NCBI RefSeq assembly: GCF_902859895.1
Contig: NZ_CADIKM010000022.1
Coordinates: 20,138-84,137, forward strand
Source: Pararobbsia alpina
Lineage (GTDB): Bacteria; Pseudomonadota; Gammaproteobacteria; Burkholderiales; Burkholderiaceae
Length of the DNA: 64,000 bases
Reading direction: 5' to 3'
Each line of letters starts with the position of its first letter. Position 1 is the first letter of the stretch. Below the pieces are notes generated by a model. The model ran no database searches and had not been told where the DNA came from. It saw nothing but the letters and a program-made list of their open reading frames with translations. Of this stretch, positions 58,219-64,000 are shown piece by piece. The position numbers were made by a program, and so were the translations under genes.

Positions 58219-58830
58219 ATGATGGTTCTTTATTCAGGCACGACCTGCCCGTTTTCCCAGCGCTGCCGCCTGGTGCTGTTCGAAAAGGGGATGGATTTTG
58301 AAATCCGCGATGTCGACTTGTTCAACAAGCCGGAAGACATCGCCGTCATGAATCCGTATGGCCAGGTGCCGATTCTCGTCGAGCGGGACCTGATCCTGTA
58401 CGAGTCGAACATCATCAACGAGTACATCGACGAGCGTTTCCCGCATCCGCAACTGATGCCTGCCGACCCCGTGCAACGTGCGCGTGCGCGGCTCTTCCTG
58501 CTGAACTTCGAGAAAGAGCTGTTCGTCCATGTCGGCACCCTCGAGAACGAGAAGGGCAAGGCCGCCGAGAAGTCGCACGAGAAGGCGCGCATCGCCATTC
58601 GCGACCGGCTGACGCAGCTGGCCCCGATCTTCGTGAAGAACAAGTACATGCTCGGCGAAGAGTTCTCGATGCTCGACGTCGCGATCGCGCCGCTGCTGTG
58701 GCGTCTGGATCACTATGGAATCGAGCTGTCGAAGAATGCGGCGCCGCTGATGAAGTATGCCGAGCGCATTTTCAGCCGGCCGGCGTATATTGAGGCGTTG
58801 ACGCCGTCGGAAAAGGTGATGCGTCGGTGA
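58219..58830 (+). CDS. sspA: Stringent starvation protein A
   Basis: 203 residues, glutathione transferase fold without a catalytic role in the family: MVLYSGTTCPFSQRCRLVLF, NPYGQVPILVERDLILYES and YIDERFPHPQLMPADP. SspA binds RNA polymerase and affects stationary-phase transcription. AGGAAAC precedes the ATG. Confidence 0.96.
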   Translation: MMVLYSGTTCPFSQRCRLVLFEKGMDFEIRDVDLFNKPEDIAVMNPYGQVPILVERDLILYESNIINEYIDERFPHPQLMPADPVQRARARLFLLNFEKELFVHVGTLENEKGKAAEKSHEKARIAIRDRLTQLAPIFVKNKYMLGEEFSMLDVAIAPLLWRLDHYGIELSKNAAPLMKYAERIFSRPAYIEALTPSEKVMRR

Positions 58831-58895
58831 TTGGAAGGCTCTCCATCGCGATGTATCCCGCGATGCGGGGCATGGAATGGCGATAGGAAAGACGA

Positions 58896-59552
58896 ATGGC
58901 AGAAACACCAACCAAGCCGTATTTGTTACGTGCACTGTATGAATGGTGCACGGACAACGGTTACACGCCGCATCTTGCCGTGCGCGTGGACGACCGCACG
59001 CGCGTGCCGCGCGAGTTCGTGCGCGACGGCGAAATCGTGCTGAACATCAGCTTCGATGCGACCAGCGCGCTCAAGATGGGCAATGAGTGGATCGACTTCA
59101 GCGCCCGGTTTTCGGGGAAGTCGCATCATATCGAAGTCCAGGTGTCCAACGTGCTCGCGATTTACGCGCGCGAGAACGGGCAGGGGATGGCCTTCCCGGT
59201 CGAGGAGCGGCAGCTCGAGAGCGAGGACGACGGCGTCAGCGGCGATGAAGCGCTGAGCGGCGACTCCGACGAGTTGGCGCAGCTGGAAGACAGCGGCCCG
59301 GGCGCGGATTCGTCTTCTTCGGGCGGGGCGAGTGGTGGCTCGCCGTCGCCTTCGTCCGGGTCCAGTGGGGGAGTCGCTGCGACGCCGATGCTGGTGTCTT
59401 CGGGCAGCGGATCGGGGACGGACGAGCGCCGGACGTCGGTGTCGTCGGCGTCTGACGGCGATACTGAGCGTACGGCAGCCAAATCCGGCGACGATTCGCC
59501 TGACGACTCGCCAAACAAGGGTGGCCGAGGCCACCTCAAGGTCGTCAAATGA
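58896..59552 (+). CDS. sspB: ClpXP protease specificity-enhancing factor SspB
   Basis: 218 residues. Conserved substrate-binding domain at 1-110: YLLRALYEWCTDNGYTPHLA, VLNISFDATSALKMGNEWI, FSARFSGKSHHIEVQVSNVL. The remaining half is a Ser/Gly/Asp-rich linker ending in GRGHLKVVK, matching the ClpX-binding tail LRVVK. It tethers ssrA-tagged proteins to ClpXP. Confidence 0.96.
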   Translation: MAETPTKPYLLRALYEWCTDNGYTPHLAVRVDDRTRVPREFVRDGEIVLNISFDATSALKMGNEWIDFSARFSGKSHHIEVQVSNVLAIYARENGQGMAFPVEERQLESEDDGVSGDEALSGDSDELAQLEDSGPGADSSSSGGASGGSPSPSSGSSGGVAATPMLVSSGSGSGTDERRTSVSSASDGDTERTAAKSGDDSPDDSPNKGGRGHLKVVK

Positions 59553-59570
59553 AGTAAAATCGCCTCCTTC

Positions 59571-59646
<76 letters not shown>

Positions 59647-59654
59647 GTAAATTT

Positions 59655-59694
59655 CAAGGGGTTACAGCGTTTTCGCTGTAACCCCTTGTCTTCT
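59655..59694 (+). terminator. Perfect 15-bp hairpin terminator after tRNA-Thr
   Basis: CAAGGGGTTACAGCG (59655-59669) and CGCTGTAACCCCTTG (59674-59688) pair fully around TTTT, then TCTTCTT. Confidence 0.92.
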
Positions 59695-59890
59695 TCAGCG
59701 CTATGTAACCGCTGTTAACCGGGTTCGGTCAACGCGCGGCTCGACGTGGAAAACTTTGAGAAGCGAATATCGTGATTGAGGCTGGCATGGGCCGCGGGCC
59801 AGCTTCGCTGCCACGGCTGAGCCGCCGACGTTGAATCAGTCCACGCCCTACCAACGCATCATTTTGGCTCGCCGAAGCGAACGCTCATGG

Positions 59891-60376
59891 TCACGCGTCC
59901 CAGCGTTCGAGCCGACGCTGGCATTCCCTCTCGGGGAATCGCGCGTTCTTTTCAAGCATGGTTCGCAGAGCCAAGGCGGCGCGCGTGGCGGCTATGACAT
60001 TGTGCTCTACCATTCTGTCCAGCAGCCACAGCGCTCCGTGAACCTGAACTTTTTCGCGTTGTGCCAACGCGCGCAATGCGCCGTCGCCAGTCAACAAAGG
60101 TAGCTGTCACTCTCTGGCCAGGAAGTAGCAGGACATGTCAGCCAAAGACGGATTCTTATGCTGTTGGGTTAGCGCATGCAACTGCTGAACCTCGTCGCTG
60201 CTCAGGGACTCGATGACCAACCCGAAATCCACTAAGGGCGCTAGCTCAGGACTATCTAACTCGAGCGCGACGAAGTCCGTGCAGCACAAGGCAAACGGCA
60301 GTTGAAACAATTCTCGCAGCAGGTCGGCGTGGTGAAAATCAATCCAAATATTTGTGTCGGAAACATAAACTTTGGC
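59891..60376 (-). pseudogene. PIN-domain protein interrupted by one in-frame TGA
   Basis: Starts at an ATG in the TGATG overlap with the upstream XRE-peptidase gene stop. Residues up to 60110 give a PIN N-terminal part: AKVYVSDTNIWIDFHHADLL, CCTDFVALELDSPEL and SLADMSCYFLARE, then TGA at 60107-60109. The same frame continues without shift as QLPLLTGDGALRALAQREKV and onward to 59891, including the LTGD segment that carries the last conserved acidic residue of PIN nucleases. Rejoined, the product would be about 161 residues, normal for the family. As it stands the gene is broken, or encodes only the first 90 residues. Confidence 0.8.
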
Positions 60377-60378
60377 CA

Positions 60379-61434
60379 TCAAGCCTCCAGCGTTACCGAG
60401 GCTTCAGTCTCCAGCGCCGAAATTGGCCGCTGAAGGAATTCCGCGGCACGGGAAGGAGTGAACAAGCCTTCAGCCAAGCCCCAATAAACCAGCGACGTAA
60501 ACCTTAACGGGTTCTCGGCTGCCATGGGCTCTGGTTCGGCGGTTCTCCATCCTCTTTTTCCCATCAGAATTTGCAGCGACTTGAACAGCGATTCGCTGAC
60601 CAATCCCAAGTCCTTGAGGCGGCGCAATGCTACTTGCATGGAGACGCCATAACCGCGCTTAGCCAGCATCAGCTCCTGAAACAACACGCGATGACGCTGA
60701 TGGCCGCCAAAATCAGCCTTGACGCGCTCTCGCGGATACAACAAAGCTCCAGCGAAGCGATGACAGCATGCTTCCTTCTCTTTCTCTGGCATATCCTCGG
60801 GAATTGCCATCACCCAATGACCTAGCTCATGGGCGGCCGTAAAACGCTGTCGCTCACCGGGCCGCTGGCGGTTCAACGCCACCAGCACGTGTTGCTTGTC
60901 CTGAGTGGCAACGCAAGCCCCATCGAATTTGTCTATGCCCTCGAGCAATGCCACCTTGACACCGTGCTCTTCCAATAGCTCGGTGAAGTTGGCGATTGCA
61001 TCGCTCCCTAAGCGCCATTCTTCGCGCAATTTTTCCGCGGCTACTTCGGCTTCTTCTCGATTATTGACCGCCAAGAAACCCGCCGACGGGGGCTTTAGAG
61101 AAACGCCCGCCGCCTCGAAGCATTGTTCAAGCGCAAGGTACCGCTCCAAATGGTCGCGAGCTTGCTCAATGACAGACGTTTGGTCGCGCGCGGACATTTT
61201 TGAGAGTTTGCGAAATTCGACCTGAGCCAACTCAACCCCGTCCGCCCTGAAGAAGTATTCCGGCTTTACGCCGAGTGCTCGCGAGAGTTGCACAATGCGG
61301 GTCGAGTTGGGCACAGCTTCGCCCTTCTCGAATTTGCTCAGCGCCTGCTTGGTGATATCGCCCAAGCGTTGCGCCAATGCTTCAAGGCTCAGGCCGCGCA
61401 ATAGCCTGGCGCGCTGGATGCGATCGCTGATCAT
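60379..61434 (-). CDS. XRE-type regulator fused to an ImmA/IrrE-type metallopeptidase
   Basis: 351 residues. N-terminal helix-turn-helix (about 5-62: RARLLRGLSLEALAQRLG, ITKQALSKFEKGEAVPNSTR, ALGVKPEYFF) and a C-terminal zinc peptidase domain with HELGH in RFTAAHELGHWVM (about residues 200-206) and a downstream acidic ligand region KEACCHRFAGALLYPRE. Such COG2856 proteins act as regulators or antitoxins and often pair with a small toxin gene. AGGAGA precedes the ATG. The stop overlaps the PIN gene start, so the two are co-translated. Confidence 0.88.
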   Translation of the reverse strand: MISDRIQRARLLRGLSLEALAQRLGDITKQALSKFEKGEAVPNSTRIVQLSRALGVKPEYFFRADGVELAQVEFRKLSKMSARDQTSVIEQARDHLERYLALEQCFEAAGVSLKPPSAGFLAVNNREEAEVAAEKLREEWRLGSDAIANFTELLEEHGVKVALLEGIDKFDGACVATQDKQHVLVALNRQRPGERQRFTAAHELGHWVMAIPEDMPEKEKEACCHRFAGALLYPRERVKADFGGHQRHRVLFQELMLAKRGYGVSMQVALRRLKDLGLVSESLFKSLQILMGKRGWRTAEPEPMAAENPLRFTSLVYWGLAEGLFTPSRAAEFLQRPISALETEASVTLEA

Positions 61435-61446
61435 GATGTTCTCCTT

Positions 61447-61484
61447 GGTTGACAAACTAAAATTTCTTGCTAGGTTTGTCAACC
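61447..61484. promoter_or_regulatory. Inverted-repeat operator over the XRE-peptidase promoter
   Basis: GGTTGACAAAC (61447-61457) and GTTTGTCAACC (61474-61484) are perfect 11-bp arms, centre-to-centre 27 bases. On the minus strand the distal arm supplies a TTGACA -35 and the proximal arm overlaps the expected -10 region (TTTAGTTT). It lies 13 bases upstream of the start codon, the classic position for autorepression by the encoded HTH protein. Confidence 0.7.
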
Positions 61485-61539
61485 TTTTGCGCAAGCCGAC
61501 GGGAGACTTGATAGTGTGGTGCGTGCAAACTCGCCTGGT

Positions 61540-61770
61540 CGTAGCCGCCGCCGCCCGGCGTTTCGATGACGAAGACGTCGCCGGGTTGGATTTTCGCCAC
61601 ATGCGTGGCGCCGAACCGGTCGATCGTGCCGTGCCGCGCTCGATCCCGTTCAGGCCTGGTTGCCTGTCTTCGCCGCCGACGAGGACGAAGCGGGCGACGC
61701 GCAGTCGGTTGGCGGGCATGTTTGCCGTCATTGCACCCAAGAAGCGGATAGTTCGAAGCGCGCCGTTGCC
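61540..61770 (-). pseudogene. C-terminal remnant of hydantoinase B / 5-oxoprolinase, frameshifted
   Basis: Read on the minus strand, one frame gives AMTANMPANRLRV, LVGGEDRQPGLNGIERG, then a second frame gives DRFGATHVAKIQPGDVFVIE and TPGGGGYD, the well known HyuB C-terminus. Adding one G in GGC-ACGGCACG near 61634 restores ERGDGTIDRFGA, so a single 1-bp deletion explains the shift. Only about 75 codons remain; the rest of the gene is absent. Confidence 0.75.
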
Positions 61771-62066
61771 ACTTGCCTGCCGGCACGGACGCTGTCTGCG
61801 TGCACCCATCGGCGTGGGAAACTCAGAAGGGTTTCAGGGCCGGCGCTGACGACATGGCGGGCGATTCGACTCAAACTTACCGGTACGGCGCCTGGCCTTG
61901 CGGCAAATATGGCTTTCGCGCATGGAGACGCGGCGGCTGAGTCACAATTTAAGACTTTCTGGGTGCGCTGTGCCGCCGGGGAGTTGCGCGGGCGTTGTGC
62001 GTAGGGCAGAGTATCAAGTCTTTGGCGTCAATCTTGGACGCCGATCCAAACCACGGAAGGGCAACC
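61771..62066. other. Region upstream of the HU gene
   Basis: 296 bases with no credible gene; presumably carries the HU promoter. Open frames here are unsupported. Confidence 0.4.
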
Positions 62067-62342
62067 ATGAACAAACAAGAGCTGATTGATGCAATCGCAG
62101 CGGTCACGGGTGACAGCAAGGCCGGAACAGCAAAATTTGTCGATGCGTTCATCGACAACGTCATTGTTGCGGTCTCCAAGGGAGACGCGGTGCAATTGGT
62201 CGGCTTCGGCTCGTTTGGTTCGGGCAACCGCGCCGCGCGCGCCGGGCGCAATCCCGCGACGGGCGAAGCCATCCAGATCGAAGCCGCCAAGACGGTGAAA
62301 TTCACCGCGGGCAAGGCATTCAAGGATCTGGTCAATAGCTGA
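62067..62342 (+). CDS. HU family DNA-binding protein
   Basis: 91 residues: [40 protein letters not shown] and [20 protein letters not shown], full HU length and motifs. Histone-like DNA-bending protein. GGAAGG is 7-12 bases upstream. A second HU in an accessory region suggests an island-borne paralogue; the housekeeping copy is usually next to lon. Confidence 0.94.
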   Translation: MNKQELIDAIAAVTGDSKAGTAKFVDAFIDNVIVAVSKGDAVQLVGFGSFGSGNRAARAGRNPATGEAIQIEAAKTVKFTAGKAFKDLVNS

Positions 62343-62476
62343 TTGCCGATGCACGGTGATTGACTGGAAAATGCCTTGAATGGCTTCGCGATTCTGGCGG
62401 AGTGTGTCAGCTGCGGTTTAAGTGCGGATAGGCTTTCTCAAGCCTTTTTGACAGCGTGGCGAAACAGAGGCAATTC

Positions 62477-62514
62477 GAAAAACCCCGTAAAGGCGTTGCC
62501 GTACGGGGTTTTTC
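62477..62514. terminator. Bidirectional terminator between the HU gene and the SRA/DUF-like gene
   Basis: GAAAAACCCCGTA (62477-62489) and TACGGGGTTTTTC (62502-62514) form a perfect 13-bp stem with A-run before and T-run after, serving both convergent genes. Confidence 0.9.
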
Positions 62515-62529
62515 GTTGTTTGGTTTTAT

Positions 62530-62901
62530 TTAGCCGCGCCGCAGTTTGATTACGCGTGAAATCTGGCGCGGGGTGAACTTGGTGTCTTTGGCGTAGGGGT
62601 CGCAGTCGGCGGGTATCGTGAGCGATTCCGTCACGGCGAAGTTGCCCACATATCGCAGACGGTCCGTCGTCTGCTCGATGAAAACGGGGATGCTGCCGTC
62701 CTGCTTGGCGAGCGTGCGTCCAGCGGCACGTGCCGCGGCACCGCTGTTGCAAATGATGACATCCGGTGCCTGAGGGTTGAGGTCCGGCCGCAGGCACGCG
62801 GCTACCACCTTACCGCGGTGAACCGGCAGAAACGATTGTTTGTTTCCGCCACAGATCGTGTGAATATATCCACGGGTGTAATCCTTGCCCATCTCAAACA
62901 T
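62530..62901 (-). CDS. Small conserved protein, possibly of the SRA-like / DUF6697-type group
   Basis: 123 residues. MGKDYTRGYIHTICGGNKQS, FLPVHRGKVVAACLRPDLNP, SIPVFIEQTTDRLRYVGNFA. From memory this resembles stand-alone or restriction-linked domains that start GxxYTRxxIHxxxGG and end with YVGxY, proposed to read modified DNA; I cannot confirm the family. GGAG lies about 10 bases upstream of the ATG at 62901. No restriction endonuclease gene is beside it in this window. Confidence 0.65.
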   Translation of the reverse strand: MFEMGKDYTRGYIHTICGGNKQSFLPVHRGKVVAACLRPDLNPQAPDVIICNSGAAARAAGRTLAKQDGSIPVFIEQTTDRLRYVGNFAVTESLTIPADCDPYAKDTKFTPRQISRVIKLRRG

Positions 62902-63149
62902 GATAAGTCTCCAGCTAACGTGCAGTGCAGGGACTGCGACACAATAACCAGAGAAAATATCGGATTTCACGTAAAGCAAGGATAAAATCGGTGAGAGGGG
63001 GAATTAAGAATGCGTATTTTAAATGCGGTGACTCGCGGCACTTGAATCAGATTTGTTCTTCTCCGAAGGAATGTTTGAATTTCGCCCGGAGTTGGCGTTG
63101 CCTACCGCCAAGTAAATGTTTTGCGCTTGATCCCAGTGGTCCAATGTGC
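62902..63149. other. AT-richer intergenic stretch
   Basis: No gene supported. It separates the SRA/DUF-like gene from the heptamer array and is visibly less GC-rich than the rest of the window, fitting recent acquisition. Confidence 0.4.
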
Positions 63150-63247
63150 CCGGCAACCGGCAACCGGCAACCGGCAACCGGCAACCGGCAACCGGCAACC
63201 GGCAACCGGCAACCGGCAACCGGCAACCGGCAACCGGCAACCGGCAA
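63150..63247 (+). repeat. 14 perfect tandem copies of the heptamer CCGGCAA
   Basis: 98 bases made only of CCGGCAA units without a single mismatch. The unit is not a multiple of three, so copy changes would shift any frame read through it. Confidence 0.97.
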
Positions 63248-63280
63248 TGACGGGCCTCGCCGCGTATACGCGGTCATTGC

Positions 63281-63328
63281 AGTTTGAAGCATGATTGGCT
63301 GCGATCGTAGCCAATCATGCTTCAAACT
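63281..63328. repeat. 48-bp inverted repeat (20-bp perfect arms) at the start of a winged-helix gene
   Basis: AGTTTGAAGCATGATTGGCT (63281-63300) and its exact complement AGCCAATCATGCTTCAAACT (63309-63328) flank GCGATCGT. The ATG at 63317 of the following gene lies inside the right arm. Could be an operator, a cruciform or a terminator-like hairpin (no T-run). Confidence 0.92.
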
Positions 63329-63619
63329 CTTTCAGACATGCTCTTCGGCGGCTACCGTCGCCGGGTCCTGGGGCTACTCCTGTTGCGTCCGGGGGAGTCG
63401 TATCACGTCCGTGAAATAGCACGGCTTACCAGCACGTCTCCCGGGACACTCCATAAGGAACTCACGAAACTTGCTGATGTGGGCATTCTCGACCGGGAGC
63501 GTCGAGGAAACCAGCTTGTCTATCGCGCGAATCCTTCATCGCCCATCTTCGAGGAGCTTGCCAGCATCATGCGCAAGACCTGTAAGCGTCCGGCCACGGC
63601 ATCTTGCGTCCATGGCTAA
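63317..63619 (+). CDS. Truncated winged-helix regulator (ArsR-like, nucleotidyltransferase-associated type)
   Basis: 100 residues. Winged-helix features: RVLGLLLLRPGESYHVREIA, TSTSPGTLHKELTKLADVGI, LDRERRGNQLVYRANPSSPI, FEELASIMRKT. In relatives this domain continues into a nucleotidyltransferase domain directly after the KT. Here the sequence departs into KRPATASCVHG and stops, so it appears cut at the domain junction. ATG at 63338 is an alternative start just outside the palindrome. Confidence 0.75.
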   Translation: MLQTLSDMLFGGYRRRVLGLLLLRPGESYHVREIARLTSTSPGTLHKELTKLADVGILDRERRGNQLVYRANPSSPIFEELASIMRKTCKRPATASCVHG

Positions 63620-63697
63620 GCTGGTGCAGGTGATTGACAAAGTATTGGCAGCAGGTGAAGTGGACTAATTCCCCACGTATTTAAGTGGGAACGTAGG

Positions 63698-63866
63698 TCA
63701 GCTCTGGCTGCGATGGCCGGCATCATTGAGCGGCGCGAGATTCCACGGAAGCAACTCGTCAATCCTGTTGACAGGGTGATCGGCAATCCCGTAAGCGTCC
63801 AGCCAGGACATGTTGACGACGTCGAATTGGTACGCGGTTATCACGGCGAGCGCACAGGCCGTGAAG
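63698..63866 (-). mobile_element. IS66-type transposase C-terminal remnant
   Basis: Minus-strand frame with WLDAYGIADHPVNRIDELLP followed by WNLAPLNDAG and a TGA at 63698-63700. IADHPxNRIDELLPWN is the usual end of IS66 TnpC. The residues before it do not match the family well, so only the tail is preserved. Confidence 0.75.
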
Positions 63867-63867
63867 C

Positions 63868-63889
63868 CCCCACTTATTGCTAAGTGGGG
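63868..63889. repeat. 9-bp hairpin beside the IS66 ends
   Basis: CCCCACTTA and TAAGTGGGG flank TTGC. A related, imperfect hairpin (CCCCACGTATTTAAGTGGG) occurs at 63671-63689 after the first IS66 remnant, at the same distance from the TnpC stop. Confidence 0.7.
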
Positions 63890-63891
63890 AC

Positions 63892-64000
63892 CTAATTAGC
63901 CTGGTTAAGCGCTGACGAGCTCGGCGTGCCGGTATTCCACGGCAACAGCGATTCGATCTCGTTGACCGGGTGATCCGCAATGCGTCCAAGCACGTCACGC
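63892..64000 (-). mobile_element. IS66-type transposase (TnpC) C-terminus, runs off the window
   Basis: Minus-strand frame RDVLGRIADHPVNEIESLLP then WNTGTPSSSALNQAN and a TAG at 63892-63894. It is open to the window edge, so the rest of an IS66 element may lie beyond 64000. Same orientation as the remnant at 63698-63866. Confidence 0.8.

Noticed and set aside
60107..60109. TGA as a selenocysteine codon
   Set aside because: PIN nucleases are not known selenoproteins, the position corresponds to a variable residue, and no SECIS-like hairpin directly follows.
63150..63247. CRISPR-like array
   Set aside because: Units are 7 bases with no spacers and no cas genes; it is a simple tandem repeat.

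Overview
This window is GC-rich (roughly low-to-mid 60s % by eye) chromosomal DNA from a betaproteobacterium, most likely the family Burkholderiaceae (Burkholderia sensu lato or a relative such as Mycetohabitans). I infer this from gene order and protein style: resB-ccsA / msrPQ / lptM-lysA / cyaY / mrcA-pilMNO-pilQ-aroK-aroB-dgt, gltBD, a TPP-riboswitch thiOSGE operon, mlaFEDACB-yadGH-ibaG-murA-hisGDCB-marC-hisHAFIE-hinT-tatABC, and degS / petABC / sspAB. The species cannot be fixed from the sequence alone.

Layout. 1-7803: the end of a c-type cytochrome gene, the System II cytochrome c maturation pair (ResB/CcsA), the periplasmic methionine sulfoxide reductase MsrPQ, then lptM-lysA on the minus strand and cyaY. 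7956-19736: PBP1A (minus) divergent from a tightly overlapping type IV pilus/competence secretin operon that runs into aroK, aroB, dgt and a glycerophosphodiesterase. 19748-22327: a DUF883/ElaB-like protein, an OmpW porin and a RAYT (Y1 transposase-like) gene. 22880-31078: glutamate synthase GltBD and a convergent SbmA/BacA-type ABC exporter. 31416-35262: TPP riboswitch and thiamine thiazole/phosphate synthesis genes. 35350-51658: the Mla phospholipid transport operon, a YadGH-type ABC transporter, BolA-like ibaG, murA and a nearly complete histidine operon (all but the hisZ partner of the short HisG). 51849-58830: Tat translocase, a DegS-like protease (minus), the cytochrome bc1 complex and SspA. 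SspB follows, then tRNA-Thr(UGU) at 59571-59646.

Downstream of tRNA-Thr the character changes. 59891-64000 is an accessory, decaying region. It holds an XRE/ImmA-IrrE-type regulator-protease coupled to a PIN-domain gene interrupted by one in-frame TGA, with an 11-bp inverted-repeat operator over its promoter. It also holds a frameshifted hydantoinase B/oxoprolinase C-terminal remnant, an HU protein, a small SRA/DUF-like gene, and 14 tandem CCGGCAA heptamers. Next come a 48-bp near-palindrome covering the start of a truncated winged-helix regulator and two tandem IS66-type transposase C-terminal ends.

The core genes look ordinary in function. The most notable observations are the XRE-peptidase/PIN module and its operator, the palindrome and heptamer repeats beside the truncated regulator, and the RAYT lacking both hallmark catalytic residues. 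Others are the low-complexity tails on PBP1A, PilO, PilQ, MurA and ThiE, a 23-codon relay ORF between hisI and hisE, and a Shine-Dalgarno-sequestering stem downstream of the TPP riboswitch.
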